Shown here: positions 1 through 9,950 of the stretch, piece after piece
Numbering within the stretch: the stretch's first letter is position 1
How the letters are laid out: each line of letters starts with the position of its first letter
Assembly (NCBI RefSeq): GCF_002289565.1
Contig: NZ_NTFY01000006.1
Location: 52,248-116,247 of the forward strand
Direction of reading: 5' to 3'
Origin: Rhodopirellula sp. SM50
GTDB taxonomy: Bacteria; Planctomycetota; Planctomycetia; Pirellulales; Pirellulaceae
DNA length: 64,000 nt
Position numbers and translations under genes: made by a program
Notes under the pieces: generated by a model
Told to the model about the DNA's origin: nothing
Databases searched by the model: none
The model's input: the letters and a program-made list of their open reading frames with translations, nothing else

Positions 1-337
1 AGCCGCCCGGTGCGCTGCTCCGCAGCGAGTGGAGACGCCTCAAGGCTGGACACCAACGGTTGCTGAAGCCCTTGTTGCTTCAGCCCGTGCCATTCGTACC
101 TGACCCCTTTTTCGCGAATATCAAGTTCAAAAGTTGACGGAACACTAGTGTAGCGTGATCACTGCTCCTGCCAGGAGGATGACGCACAAAATCGACCTCG
201 CTGGCGCGGGTGGTTGGGGGCTACCAGCGGTGACCGCGAAAAGGGGGTCAGGAGTCAATAGCCGGAACGGCCCTACGGGTGCTTTGCACGATTGACTCCT
301 GACCCCCTTTTCGCTCGCAGGACCTTAGAGACAGAGC
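1..337. other. Repeat-rich non-coding stretch
   Basis: No credible gene is seen here. The stretch carries a fragment resembling a repeat family found elsewhere in the window (CTCCTGCCAGGAGG at about 168-181, compare 14118-14131), a short partial copy of the 'CCTGACCCCTTTTTCGCG' motif near 100-117, and the perfect hairpin at 236-314. It lies downstream of the histidine kinase gene on the minus strand. Confidence 0.6.
236..314. repeat. Perfect 24-bp inverted repeat (hairpin), possible terminator
   Basis: Arm 236-259 and arm 291-314 are exact reverse complements (24 of 24), with a 31-base spacer that itself holds a small hairpin (GTGCTTTGCAC). The hairpin starts 23 bp past the stop codon of the histidine kinase gene, so it could end that transcript, although no clear U-run follows it. 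The arm motif (GGGTCAGGAG with an A-run) recurs near 53570-53722, so it is more likely a dispersed palindromic element reused as a terminator. Confidence 0.7.
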
Positions 338-3223
338 CTAACATTCCGCGTTTTGCTTGGAGAGCAGGATCAATGCCGCGACCAGACGTCCGACCTCCTC
401 GTCCACCTTGTCGAGTTGAGCATTCAGTTGGGCAACGTCCGCCGACTCCGCGATGGTCTCCAGATGCAAGGCACAATCAACGACATCGGTCGCGCCGAAC
501 ACCGATGCGGCGCCTTTGAGCGAATGGGCGGAGCGGCGGATCGTTTGGACGTCATGCGATTCGACCGCTTCACGCGTTGATTTCATCAGCTCCGTCGCCT
601 CGCCGATCAGGGTTTCGGCAAGGATTCGCAGTTGCGAATCGTTACCGCGGCAGCGTTTGCGAGCGGTTTCCATATCGATTGCGCTGAGCGTCTTCGCGGC
701 AGCCGGATCGTTCATCAACTCGGTCAGTTCCGAACCGTCACGTTTGCCGGGATCTCGTTCAACGTCGGGAGACGCGTTGGCGTTGGCATCTTCGGGTGTG
801 TCCGACACGGGATCGCCGGAGGGTCCGATCGCCTTGTCGCTGACGCATCGTTCCATCAGGTCATAAAGTTTTTCGGGATCGATCGGCTTGGCGATATAAC
901 CGTCCATTCCGGCTTCGAGACAATGTTCTTCGTCACCTTTCATCGCACCGGCCGTCATCGCGACGATCGGCGTGTGTCGATCCAATTCGTGTTCTTTTTC
1001 GCGAATCAGTCGGGTGGCTTCGATTCCATCCATGTTTGGCATCTGCACATCCATCAGCACGATGTCGAATCGTTGCTCATCGAGCGCCGCAACCGCTTCC
1101 ACGCCGTCTTCGGCAACCAGGACTTCATGGCCCTGATGCGACAACAGCCCGACCGCGACCTTTCGGTTGACTTCGCCGTCCTCGGCGAGCAAGACCTTCA
1201 GCTTGCGATAGGTCCTGGGCGCGTTGCCCTTGGGACTCACTTGTGACGAATCGGAATGTCCGGTGGTCTTGAGGATGGTTTTCAACAGGTCCGAGTGAAC
1301 CGCGGGTTTTTGCATGTAGCGGGCCACACCCAGCTGCCTGCATTGTTCCACGTCGCCCGCCTTGACGGCCGCGGAGAGCATGATGATTTGACAGTCGCTC
1401 AACGCGGCATCGGGTTCCTGTCGCAAGCGTGCGGCAATCGCGAAACCGTCCATCGGTTGCATCACGCTATCGAGAATGACAAGCGGATAGGGCCGTCCGT
1501 CCGCCGCGGCCCGCTGCAGTTCCGTGAGGGCTTCTTGACCGTCGGCCACGACCGTCACCGCAAGCCCCCATTGGCGGAGCATCTCGTCCAGGATGGAGCG
1601 GCTGGTCGCGTTGTCGTCCACCACGAGCACGGGGACGCCGTGCAACGCTTCGGTGTCGACCGGCGTGGGTTGCGGATCGACGATGCAGAAGCGGGCCGTG
1701 AAATGAAAGGTCGTTCCCGTGCCGACCTCGCTCTCCACCCAAATACGGCCGTTCATCAGCTCGACCAGCTGGGTCGAAATCGTCAGCCCCAACCCGGTGC
1801 CGCCGAATCGCCTGTTCGTCGACGCATCGGCTTGTCGGAAGGATTCGAAGACGGCTTGTTGCCGATCGGGAGGAATTCCGATTCCTGTGTCGCGGACCGA
1901 AATCTGCAGATCGACTGAATCTTCACTGCTGGATTCAAGCTGGACGACCACTTCGATTTCACCCTGCTCGGTGAACTTGATCGCGTTGCCCACCAGATTG
2001 ACGACGATCTGTCCCAGGCGGCCCGCGTCACCGACGAGCATGTCGGGGATCTCGGGCGTGACATGACAAAGCATTTCCAACCCCTTGCCCCCGGCACGGC
2101 AACCGAGCGTCTGGATCGTTTGCCCGATGCAATCACGGAGGCTGAAGGGGTGATGATCCAGGTCAAGTTTGCCCGCTTCGATCTTGGAAAAATCGAGAAT
2201 GTCGTTGAGCAGCCGCAGCAGCGAGTCGGCCGACTGTTTGACCATGTTCAAGTAGTCACGTTGTTCCGACGTCGGCGTGGTGTGAAGCAACAACTCGGTC
2301 ATTCCGATGATCCCATTCATCGGCGTGCGGATCTCATGGCTCATGTTTGCCAGAAACTCGCTCTTGGCCTGGTTGGCCTGTTCCGCCATCTCTTTGGCTG
2401 CCTCGGCAACCTCCTTCGCCGCACGTACTTCCTGTTCGGCTTGATGCCGCTGTGTGACATCCCAAAACATGATCTGGATGCCGCTGATATTTCCGGCGGC
2501 ATCGTAAACCGGGCCTTTGAACGTTTCCATGTAAACCCGTTCGCCGTCCGCTTTCTCATGGGCTTCGACATGATTGACGACCTTGCCCGTTTTGACGACG
2601 CGACGATCGTCTTGTCGATACTTCTTGGCCAGGTCCTTGGGGAATAGATCGAAATCGGTCTTGCCGACCAGCTCTTCGAGCGGCTTGCCCATCGACTGGC
2701 AGTACAACTCGTTGCCGAACACCACCTTGCCCTTCATGTCCTTGCGGACCACCTGCATCGGCATGCACTCGACCAGTGACGAATAGAGCGCTTCGGATTC
2801 GCGAATCGCACTGATGTCCGTGCCGATCCCGCCGACGAATTTCGGTTTGCGGTTGGCATCGTGGACCACACTGACTCGGTCGTGTAGCCAGATCACCGAA
2901 CCGTTGGGACGCACGATGCGATAGTCCTGTTCGATGTGCTTTTTTTCAAGCAAATTGTCCAGATTCGCGACGACAGTCTCGCGGTCATCCGGGTGGATTG
3001 CGTCCAGCCAGTAATCGGGGTCGGCCGTCAGTTCCTTTAGCGGTCTGCCATAAACACGCTCGGCGACGCGATTGACATACAGCAACTTGCCGTCCATCGA
3101 CGTGCACCAGACGAGATGCCGAGCCGCGTTGATCAGCGTTCTGACAAGCTGATCTCTCGTAAATGGCTGGTCCTTGGCCGTGTGTAGCGACCCGAGGTCC
3201 ATGTAGGAGGTTCGAATATCCAC
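338..3223 (-). CDS. Hybrid sensor histidine kinase (PAS-PAS-HisKA-HATPase-REC-REC-HPt)
   Basis: This 961-residue phosphorelay protein has every module of a BarA/ArcB-type hybrid kinase. Two PAS domains lie at roughly residues 25-140 and 145-260, followed by a short coiled linker. The HisKA motif [10 protein letters not shown] carries the phosphorylated His296. The HATPase_c domain has DTGIGIP and GGTGLGL boxes. Two receiver domains have phospho-acceptors Asp585 (VILDSV) and Asp725 (VLMDVQMP). The C-terminal HPt domain has His900 (AHSLKGA). No membrane segment is visible, so it is probably cytoplasmic with PAS-based sensing. The start is GTG: a GGAG lies about 9 bases upstream of it, while the internal ATG at 3202 lacks a ribosome site. 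No response regulator with a DNA-binding output is adjacent, so its target is unknown. Confidence 0.93.
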   Translation of the reverse strand: MDIRTSYMDLGSLHTAKDQPFTRDQLVRTLINAARHLVWCTSMDGKLLYVNRVAERVYGRPLKELTADPDYWLDAIHPDDRETVVANLDNLLEKKHIEQDYRIVRPNGSVIWLHDRVSVVHDANRKPKFVGGIGTDISAIRESEALYSSLVECMPMQVVRKDMKGKVVFGNELYCQSMGKPLEELVGKTDFDLFPKDLAKKYRQDDRRVVKTGKVVNHVEAHEKADGERVYMETFKGPVYDAAGNISGIQIMFWDVTQRHQAEQEVRAAKEVAEAAKEMAEQANQAKSEFLANMSHEIRTPMNGIIGMTELLLHTTPTSEQRDYLNMVKQSADSLLRLLNDILDFSKIEAGKLDLDHHPFSLRDCIGQTIQTLGCRAGGKGLEMLCHVTPEIPDMLVGDAGRLGQIVVNLVGNAIKFTEQGEIEVVVQLESSSEDSVDLQISVRDTGIGIPPDRQQAVFESFRQADASTNRRFGGTGLGLTISTQLVELMNGRIWVESEVGTGTTFHFTARFCIVDPQPTPVDTEALHGVPVLVVDDNATSRSILDEMLRQWGLAVTVVADGQEALTELQRAAADGRPYPLVILDSVMQPMDGFAIAARLRQEPDAALSDCQIIMLSAAVKAGDVEQCRQLGVARYMQKPAVHSDLLKTILKTTGHSDSSQVSPKGNAPRTYRKLKVLLAEDGEVNRKVAVGLLSHQGHEVLVAEDGVEAVAALDEQRFDIVLMDVQMPNMDGIEATRLIREKEHELDRHTPIVAMTAGAMKGDEEHCLEAGMDGYIAKPIDPEKLYDLMERCVSDKAIGPSGDPVSDTPEDANANASPDVERDPGKRDGSELTELMNDPAAAKTLSAIDMETARKRCRGNDSQLRILAETLIGEATELMKSTREAVESHDVQTIRRSAHSLKGAASVFGATDVVDCALHLETIAESADVAQLNAQLDKVDEEVGRLVAALILLSKQNAEC

Positions 3224-3385
3224 CGCGTCTCGCTCCGACGTCGAAGAGTGTCCCTCGGAAACAATGTTCCGAGATTCCTATTCTACTCCAGATGTCCACG
3301 CCTTTCTTCCATTGATGCGTTATCGCGAGAGATTCCGAAGGACTGAGACGGTCAGGCGTATCATTCTGCCACTTAACCTCGTGGT

Positions 3386-4606
3386 CTACTCTGTTTTCAA
3401 TCCTTGTGCTTCCAGCCATGCCGCAACTGCGGCGCGGTCTCGCTGCAACGTCTCGAAAACTTCATTCGTCGGCTTGGCCCCGGTTTGATAGCCCGGCCGG
3501 ACCGGGTAGATGGATCTTCGCAGACCGTACCCGTAGTGGCTCGTTGGCAACGTCGCAAAGTCAAGTGCATTCAGCCCGTCGCGGCCGCCACGAAGGTCGT
3601 TGAACAGGGACGCGATCAAGCGGCCGTGCTCCGTCCGGAAGACGACGCCGTAGGTCCCGATTCCCATCCCACCTCGACGGGTGACCGCCGTCGATTGATT
3701 CCATCGCACGGTCACCACCGTTTGATTTCCGCCTTTGGCAAGTTCGGCCTGGTCGCATCCCAGGTTCGAAACGGCATGAAGATCAGCCCCCCGATCGACC
3801 AGCAACTTGACGAGTTTCAGGTCGCCAACTGCGGCGGCAAAATGCAACAGCGTTTTGCCACCACATCGGGCGTCCACCGCCAGTGCTCCGCTCTCAATGC
3901 CGGCGACAATCGCGTCGGAATCCCCGAGCATCAGCGCTTCGATCTCTTTCGGATAGGTCAACGTGGTGCTTCGGTAGGTGGGTTGGATCAGTGCCAGTTC
4001 ATCCAGGCTCAAACCGGACGCACGCTGCCAATCCGATAGTCCTTCTGTCTTGATGTCACGTAGCAAATCCAGTTGATGCTCGCGGTTGATGGCGTTGGCC
4101 AGTCGAGCGTTGCCCGACGTCGCGATCAGATGACCGACCGCGCAATGCGTTCCCCACGGATCGATAAAAACGGGGCGGCGTACGGCCGCGAGTACATTTT
4201 GCGGGAAACGTCCCGCCTGCAGGTAGGCCTGCAACGTCCGCAGATGTGCACGTCGTTGGGCAAGCTGCGAGACACTGAGATGTCCAACGTCGGCCGATCG
4301 CAGTTGATCGATCACCAGTTTGAGATGGGTTTGTATGAGCGCAACGTCACTCTCGATGGCGATCGCGTCCGCCAGGATTTTGAAGTCGGGTGTGCGGTTG
4401 GCCCAATTCTCGTTCAGTTCACACAGCTTTCGGTACAACGAAACGTGGTCGTCGGTTCGGAGTTCCGCGAGACTCGGCCGACCTGGCGTTTGACCGGCCG
4501 AGGTGAAGGATTCTGACGCTGCTGCCGAGCGGGCGACGGGGACCGCGAGCAGCGTCACGAACGCGAATGTAAAAAATGCTTTGAAGCGTGTTTGGGTGCG
4601 GATCAT
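3386..4606 (-). CDS. Exported protein with an ankyrin repeat
   Basis: This 406-residue protein starts with a Sec-type signal peptide (MIRTQTRFKAFFTFAFVTLL, then a VARSAAA cleavage region). I chose the ATG at 4604-4606 because AAGGA sits about 9 bases upstream; an upstream in-frame start would add 13 residues in front of the signal peptide. Around residues 250-283 there is one clear ankyrin repeat (TLLHFAAAVGDLKLVKLLVD, GADLHA). The region before it has a conserved-looking WGTHCAVGHLI segment resembling uncharacterised planctomycete proteins. Function is unknown. The ankyrin unit suggests protein binding in the periplasm or at the cell surface. The gene is followed by the histidine kinase gene on the same strand, 162 bp away, with no evidence of shared function. 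Confidence 0.8.
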   Translation of the reverse strand: MIRTQTRFKAFFTFAFVTLLAVPVARSAAASESFTSAGQTPGRPSLAELRTDDHVSLYRKLCELNENWANRTPDFKILADAIAIESDVALIQTHLKLVIDQLRSADVGHLSVSQLAQRRAHLRTLQAYLQAGRFPQNVLAAVRRPVFIDPWGTHCAVGHLIATSGNARLANAINREHQLDLLRDIKTEGLSDWQRASGLSLDELALIQPTYRSTTLTYPKEIEALMLGDSDAIVAGIESGALAVDARCGGKTLLHFAAAVGDLKLVKLLVDRGADLHAVSNLGCDQAELAKGGNQTVVTVRWNQSTAVTRRGGMGIGTYGVVFRTEHGRLIASLFNDLRGGRDGLNALDFATLPTSHYGYGLRRSIYPVRPGYQTGAKPTNEVFETLQRDRAAVAAWLEAQGLKTE

Positions 4607-4784
4607 CGTGAGATTTCCTTCAGGGGCGTGATCGGTTGGGGCCAAGGGTGACCAAAACGCCCTGCGAGTTCTCTCGCGCAGAAGCCCAAAGGAATCTGTC
4701 AGTTTTTTGAAGAAACACCGACCGCGCTGGTGGATGCACGCATGTTTCCCCGCCCGTCACAGGGGCCATCCCGCTGGAGTAGGC

Positions 4785-4849
4785 CCGTAGGCTCGCGCCA
4801 AACGGCTGATCATCGTTTGACATCAGCCGGTTCGTGCCGGCGTTTGAGC
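4785..4849 (+). repeat. Solitary intergenic copy of the 81-bp repeat found in the giant gene
   Basis: This segment matches the unit of the tandem array at 49767-50171 almost base for base: an identical stretch of about 27 bases from CCCGTAGGCTCG, then TCGTTTGACATCAGCCGGTT. It has REP-like dyad symmetry, with CGGCTGAT and ATCAGCCG as inner arms around an 11-base loop and outer arms extending to GCGC (14 of 16 paired). One frame on the minus strand reads QPFGASLRA, as in the giant protein. Confidence 0.85.
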
Positions 4850-4881
4850 TTTGCCGCTGACGTCAACGATGCGGTCGTGGT

Positions 4882-4903
4882 CGATGGGGCTCGAGCCCCA
4901 TCG
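4882..4903. repeat. Perfect 22-bp palindrome
   Basis: CGATGGGGCTC followed directly by its exact reverse complement GAGCCCCATCG. It resembles the 'GAGCCCC...GGGGCTC' unit at 10893-10909, so it probably belongs to the same family of short palindromes. Confidence 0.7.
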
Positions 4904-4943
4904 TGGCACAACAACCGATGCCGTGGTGCAAATCCTCGGCTGC

Positions 4944-6443
4944 TTACGCCAACAGCCCCTTGATCACCCGCCCGCCTTGATTGTCCAGCAATGACATGGA
5001 TCGGTTGTTGGAATCATAGTGAAATCGTTCGGCGTCGAGCCCGAACAGGTGCAACAAGGTGGCATGGTAATCGAAGTGGTTGACCACGTCCTCGACCGCC
5101 TTGTGCCCGAGTTCGTCGGTCGCGCCGTAAACGTGGCCGCGTTTAAAACCGCCTCCGGCGACCCACATGCTGAAGCCATACGTATTGTGATCGCGCCCGA
5201 CTCGCGAGGGACCGGAATTGTTCTCAATGACGGGCAAGCGGCCCATCTCGCCTCCCCAATGCACGATGGTGGAATCGAGCATTCCGCGTTGCTTTAGATC
5301 CTTGACGAGCGCGGCCGACGGCACATCGACCTTCTTGCAAGCGGTGGGCAGCTTGCTGACGATGCTGCCATGATGATCCCAGCGTTGGTTTTCGGTAAAG
5401 ATCTGTGCAAAGCGGACGCCCCGCTCGATCAACCGCCGCGCGATCAGACATCTCGCTCCAAACTCTTTCGTCTCGGGATTCTCCAACCCATACATTTTGA
5501 GTGTCGCTTGCGTCTCGGTACTGAAGTCGACCGCTTCTTTGGCCGCCAGTTGCATGTTCGCCGCCAATTCGTAACTGGCGATCCTCGCTTCGAGATCGTG
5601 GTAACCGGCGCGGCGGGCAAGGTGCTCGCGGTTGAGTTCTTCCAAATAGTTGAGCGCCTCTGATTGTGCGGCACCTTTCAAGTACTGGGGCGGATCGAGG
5701 TTCAGGATGCGTGGGGCTTGCGGGCGGATGACCGTCCCCTGATAGATGGAGGGCAGAAAACCATTGGTCCAATTCTCCACCCCCATCACCGGCAACTGGC
5801 CTGGATCGATGAGTGCGACGTAGGCGGGCAGGTTTTCGGTTTCGCAGCCCAGCCCATACGTCAGCCAGCTCCCCACCGTGGGGCGGCCGGTCACGATACG
5901 TCCATTCTGCATCGCTTGGATCGACTGGCCGTGATTGTTGACGCCGGTGTGCATCGACCGGATCAGGGTGATGTCGTCGACCACTTCGCCCAATCCGGGC
6001 AGCAGCTCCGAGATCTCCATCCCGCACTCACCGTGCTTGTGGAATTTCCACGGCGACGCCATCAGTTTGGAACTGGCCTCCGCCGCGTTGTCGTACTTGA
6101 TGTCGCCCTCGAAATCCTTCCCGTCCATCTTCTGCAGCTCGGGCTTGGGATCAAACAGATCCAGATGGCTGGGGCCGCCCTGCATCCACAGCGAGATCAT
6201 CGCCTTGGCGCGGGGCTCGAAGTGGGGCGACTTCGGTTTCAGGTCATACGACTTGGGCTCCAGTTCCGGACGGGCAAACGGATCGTCCGCCGGCGCCGCG
6301 GCGCTGACTCGCTCGTTTTGCAGTAGGGCGTTCAACGCGAATCCCATCAAACTCATCGCACCGGTGGCGTTGAAATGACGTCGCGATGACGCAGTGGTGG
6401 AGGCGAAATTTCCCGAACGCCGGGTTGGCTGCTGAGATTTCAT
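4944..6443 (-). CDS. DUF1501 family protein (sulfatase-like fold)
   Basis: This 499-residue protein belongs to DUF1501 (PF07394), a planctomycete-expanded family related to the alkaline phosphatase/sulfatase fold. The N terminus has a Tat-like segment (SSRRHFNATG followed by MSLMGFALNALL), suggesting export. Family landmarks visible are SLWMQGGPSHLDLFDPKPEL, SMHTGVNNHGQ, GVRFAQIF and a C-terminal GGEMGRLP with GRDHNTYGFSMW. It lies 6 bp downstream of the PSD1-type cytochrome gene and is surely cotranscribed. This pairing is standard in Planctomycetes, where both products are exported and inferred to act in degradation of complex substrates; the biochemical role has not been settled. Length is normal for the family. 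Confidence 0.92.
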   Translation of the reverse strand: MKSQQPTRRSGNFASTTASSRRHFNATGAMSLMGFALNALLQNERVSAAAPADDPFARPELEPKSYDLKPKSPHFEPRAKAMISLWMQGGPSHLDLFDPKPELQKMDGKDFEGDIKYDNAAEASSKLMASPWKFHKHGECGMEISELLPGLGEVVDDITLIRSMHTGVNNHGQSIQAMQNGRIVTGRPTVGSWLTYGLGCETENLPAYVALIDPGQLPVMGVENWTNGFLPSIYQGTVIRPQAPRILNLDPPQYLKGAAQSEALNYLEELNREHLARRAGYHDLEARIASYELAANMQLAAKEAVDFSTETQATLKMYGLENPETKEFGARCLIARRLIERGVRFAQIFTENQRWDHHGSIVSKLPTACKKVDVPSAALVKDLKQRGMLDSTIVHWGGEMGRLPVIENNSGPSRVGRDHNTYGFSMWVAGGGFKRGHVYGATDELGHKAVEDVVNHFDYHATLLHLFGLDAERFHYDSNNRSMSLLDNQGGRVIKGLLA

Positions 6444-6449
6444 AGCGAT

Positions 6450-9371
6450 TCAATCAACGTACAAGAAACGGTTTGAACTGAAGAGCGTCTGACAAAAACT
6501 GGACAGCGCCAACATCGCGGGCGTTTGCGTCTTGTCCTGCTTGGTGAGACCGGCCACCTGAGGAGAATTCGCAAGCACCGCCGTCTCACGCTCGATGAAG
6601 TCCAGTGCCGAGGCGATCTGTTGGTCGCTGGGTGATTGGCAAAAGGCGAGTTCCCAGGCAAGTTTGACCTGTTCGGATCGGTCCGTCCCCGCTTGCGCGA
6701 CAAGTCGGCGGGCGAAATCGCGGGATCGATCGTGCACAAATTCGTTGTTCATCAACAGCAACGATTGCGGAGCGACCGTCGAGGTCCGGCGGACGTCACA
6801 ATTAGGGTCCATCCGCGGTGCGTCAAAGCTATCGAGCAAACTGAGCGGGCGACTGCGTCGCACCTGGGCATAAACCGAGCGGCGCAAGTCTTCCCCCTTC
6901 ATGTCGATCACCGCTCCCGGGCGACCGGCATTGAGATTTTCAATCCCGAGGACAAACTGCCCGACCCTGTCCGCCATCACGGGAACGGGGGGCCCAAACG
7001 GTTTGGAGTTCAATTTGCCGCTAATGGCCAGCATGCTGTCACGAATCGTTTCCGCCTCCAAACGACGCAGCGACATCCCGCCGAGCAGCCGATTGTCGCC
7101 GTCGGTGCGATCGGGCGGAATCACTCTGAGCGCTTGGCGGTACGCGGTCGAGGTCATCACCAGGCGATGAAACGTCTTCAGGCTCCACCCGCTCTCCATG
7201 AATCGCGTCGCCAACCAGTCCAGCAGCTCGGGATGGGAGGGCGGTTCACCCAGCCTGCCAAAGTCGCTGGGGGTCGCCACGATCCCGGTGCCAAAATGAT
7301 GCATCCAAAATCGATTCACCAAGACCCGCGCGAGCAGTGGGTGCCGACCATTGGTGAGAGAGTTGGCGTAGGCCAACCGGCGTCCCGTGGTGGGCAGAGC
7401 TTCGTCATTGAGGGGGATTTCAACGGGATTGTTTGCCGTTACCACCGAGAGAGCGGCTGGGGCCACCTTGTCCGTCGGATTGTGGTAATCACCGCGCGCG
7501 AAGACAAACGTCTCGGGGACCTTTCCGGGAACTTCCGTCAATGCCTGCACGAAATTCTCTTTCGGCTTTGTCGCGCGGAGTGCTTTGGCGCGATCGGCAA
7601 TCGCGGCCAACTGTGGCGCTCGTTCCTTCGTCCGGTCGATGACCGATTGCCGCTGCGCCACATCGGCAGCGGCCTGTGGGTCGAACGTTGCAAGGTTGCC
7701 GGCGGTGACTTCCAAGGCGGCGTGTTCGGCCAGTAGGTCTTGCTGCTGCTCGGTTCGTTTTTCGCGAGGGACCGCAATCGCCGCAGCCACTTGCTTTGCA
7801 ACGTCGTCGGCGAGCGACTGGAGTGCGCGTTTTTGCGCTTCCGCGATTGCGGCGGCTGTCTTTACCGCCTGCTCTTTCTTCAACCCCGCGAGCTTGCTAC
7901 GAAGTTCGCGGTCATACAGGTACAATGCACCTGTCGAAATCTTCAGAATTTTGGGATACTTTTTTAGATGGTCTTGTTGTTCCTTGGTTCTCTTGGCCAC
8001 CGGGGTTTGGTAAGCGACCCGTAGTTGATCACGCAACGCTTCGGGAACGTGCTGGACGAGCTGATCCTCCAACGTCTCGGCGATCAGCTCTTCGGCGCGT
8101 TGCTTGTATTCCGCATCAATCTGTTTGGCTTGAGCTTCGATTTCCGCGGCCAGCTTGCGATCTTCGTCGGTGTACAGCGACACCAATCGGGCCGACGGCT
8201 TACGCCAGTTCTTCCAGTCATAAGCGGGTTCAAAGATCGCTCGAATCTGAAAATATTCCGCCTGGGGTATCGGATCGTAGCGATGATTGTGGCACTGCGC
8301 ACAACTCAGCGTCAGCCCCAACAGGGAGCTGCCCACCACATGCAGCGTGTCGGCGATGACTTGGTTTTCAGCCAGTGGCAGCTCCTCGCCGCTGACTTTT
8401 CCCGTCCCGTCGGGAACCATGCGTAAGAAACCGGTCGCGATCAGTTTCTCCGTTTCGTCGGCCGTCAGATTCTTTTTGGGAAAGCCGATCATTTCGTCGC
8501 CGGCCAACTGTTCGCGGATAAAACGATCAAATGGCATGTCGTCATTCATCGCCCTGATGACGTAATCACGGTAGTGATACGCGTGCGGGCGAATGGGATC
8601 GTCGATCGTGTATCCTTCGGAATCGGCATAGCCGACCACGTCCAACCAATGCCGCCCCCAGCGTTCACCGTACTGTGGTGATTCAAGCAATCGGTCGATC
8701 AGGTTCTCCACGGCATCCGGGGACTGGTCGGCGACGAAGTCTTGGACTTGTTGTGGGGTGGGAGGCAATCCGATCAGATCATACGTGGCTCGTCGAATGA
8801 AGGTCCGCCGGTCAGCGTCTGGAGAAAAGCTGAGCTGCTGTTCTTCGAGGCGTCTCAACAGGAAGGCGTCGATCGGAGTGCGGACGCGATCTTCCGCGGA
8901 GACCTCCGGGACCGCCGGATTTTGAATCGGTAAGAACGACCAAAACTCGCGTTCCTCCGCCGGCACGTACACTCCATCGGGAATGGACTCCGGCTCCGGA
9001 CGCAGTGTCTTCGCACCGGACTCGACCCAGCGATCAAGCACCTCCTGTTCGGAGGACGTCAGCTTGACGTCCCCCGGCGGCATGTCTTGAGCACCGGTTC
9101 GTTCGATCAATGGACTCTCGTCCGGATTGCCGGCGACGATCGCCGGTCCACTCTCGCCGCCGACCAGAATGAATTTGCGTAAGCGAAGATCCAGACCGCC
9201 TTCGATTTCGTCTCCTTCGCCATGGCAATGCAGACAATGTTTCTTCAGGATCGGGCGGACATCGTGTTCAAACGAAATCGTTTCAGAAGGCTGAGTGGAG
9301 TCGGATTGGCTGCTCGCTGGCACAGCGAGACAGACCGACAACGCGGCAGCTAAAACAAGGCGGGATCGCAT
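6450..9371 (-). CDS. Planctomycete cytochrome c, PSCyt1-PSCyt2(DUF1549)-PSD1(DUF1553)
   Basis: The 973-residue exported protein begins MRSRLVLAAALSVCLAVPASS, a clear Sec signal. I place the start at the ATG at 9369-9371 because the longer in-frame extension puts 30 residues before the signal peptide. The PSCyt1 domain has the heme-binding motif HCLHCH (Cys46, Cys49, His50). DUF1549/PSCyt2 follows with RRATYDLIGLPPTP, YGERWGRHWLDVVGYADSEG and a second CAQCHNH (Cys357, Cys360, His361). A charged helical, probably coiled, stretch lies at about 400-610. DUF1553/PSD1 has NRFWMHHFGTGIV, PSHPELLDWLA and LLLMNNEFVHDRS. It is the first gene of a two-gene operon with the DUF1501 gene. Confidence 0.92.
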   Translation of the reverse strand: MRSRLVLAAALSVCLAVPASSQSDSTQPSETISFEHDVRPILKKHCLHCHGEGDEIEGGLDLRLRKFILVGGESGPAIVAGNPDESPLIERTGAQDMPPGDVKLTSSEQEVLDRWVESGAKTLRPEPESIPDGVYVPAEEREFWSFLPIQNPAVPEVSAEDRVRTPIDAFLLRRLEEQQLSFSPDADRRTFIRRATYDLIGLPPTPQQVQDFVADQSPDAVENLIDRLLESPQYGERWGRHWLDVVGYADSEGYTIDDPIRPHAYHYRDYVIRAMNDDMPFDRFIREQLAGDEMIGFPKKNLTADETEKLIATGFLRMVPDGTGKVSGEELPLAENQVIADTLHVVGSSLLGLTLSCAQCHNHRYDPIPQAEYFQIRAIFEPAYDWKNWRKPSARLVSLYTDEDRKLAAEIEAQAKQIDAEYKQRAEELIAETLEDQLVQHVPEALRDQLRVAYQTPVAKRTKEQQDHLKKYPKILKISTGALYLYDRELRSKLAGLKKEQAVKTAAAIAEAQKRALQSLADDVAKQVAAAIAVPREKRTEQQQDLLAEHAALEVTAGNLATFDPQAAADVAQRQSVIDRTKERAPQLAAIADRAKALRATKPKENFVQALTEVPGKVPETFVFARGDYHNPTDKVAPAALSVVTANNPVEIPLNDEALPTTGRRLAYANSLTNGRHPLLARVLVNRFWMHHFGTGIVATPSDFGRLGEPPSHPELLDWLATRFMESGWSLKTFHRLVMTSTAYRQALRVIPPDRTDGDNRLLGGMSLRRLEAETIRDSMLAISGKLNSKPFGPPVPVMADRVGQFVLGIENLNAGRPGAVIDMKGEDLRRSVYAQVRRSRPLSLLDSFDAPRMDPNCDVRRTSTVAPQSLLLMNNEFVHDRSRDFARRLVAQAGTDRSEQVKLAWELAFCQSPSDQQIASALDFIERETAVLANSPQVAGLTKQDKTQTPAMLALSSFCQTLFSSNRFLYVD

Positions 9372-9950
9372 CACGAATTCCAGTCGTCCGGCGTGATTCG
9401 GGGCGGGAGGGTGACGGAAGTCCGTCGGTGGGGTCTTCACTATAACACAACTGGGAACCACCCGATGTCGACGACGCTCGGGGTGCGGCGGCAGAACGAA
9501 TCAATGGGTCCCCCCCTGACGGCCGAACGCTGGGAACGACAGCATCTCGCAGTGCCTGTCCAACATCCTTGCGGAAAAAAGGGGAAGGGGGTGTTTTTGC
9601 GATTCTACACTCACGCAATGTCGAGATCGGCAGCCGGAGAAAGGACTCGACGAATTGACTTTGTTGTTCGAACAGCGATCTGATCACACATCGCTTGTTG
9701 AGACGCAGTCGTGCGGGGCTGGTGAAGGCGTGGGCCGGATTCCCTACAATACCACTCCACCTTAAGCAACGAGCGATCATTTACTGGCGTAGTGGACGAG
9801 GTAACGAGTGCTGACGCACGGGACTCGTTACCTCGTCCACTACGAAATGCGTCACTGATTGATCGTGCGTTGCTAAGCTCATGGTGCAACCTGTGAAATG
9901 GAAGGCGGCGTGATCGCCGAGCCCGAAACCTCAATCGAGGAACCCGCTTG
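9372..9950. other. Divergent intergenic region
   Basis: These 579 bp separate the leftward PSD1 gene from the rightward cytochrome gene and must contain both promoters. I see no convincing -35/-10 pair. The region contains a purine-rich GGAAAAAAGGGGAAGGGGGT segment near 9571-9590 (similar motifs at about 10773-10812) and the perfect hairpin at 9788-9844. Confidence 0.5.
9788..9844. repeat. Perfect 22-bp inverted repeat (hairpin)
   Basis: Arm 9788-9809 begins CGTAGTGGACGAGG and arm 9823-9844 is its exact reverse complement (22 of 22), with a 13-base loop. It sits about 100 bp upstream of the cytochrome gene. The exact pairing suggests a dispersed palindromic element. It could also hinder transcription entering the cytochrome gene. 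Confidence 0.75.

Larger units (their letters stand above)
4607..4943. other. Intergenic region carrying palindromic repeats
   Basis: No gene is supported. The region contains the 65-bp repeat at 4785-4849 and the perfect palindrome at 4882-4903. Short translated frames across it are repeat translation, not genes. Confidence 0.6.

Noticed and set aside
338-3223. Internal ATG at 3200-3202 as the histidine kinase start
   Set aside because: The upstream GTG has a GGAG at good spacing, while the ATG is preceded by a pyrimidine-rich stretch without a ribosome site.
4620-4823. Small open frame on the minus strand beginning near 4823 and containing QPFGASLRA
   Set aside because: It translates the dispersed repeat at 4785-4849 and has no ribosome site; it matches the repeat part of the giant protein only because both are the same DNA element.
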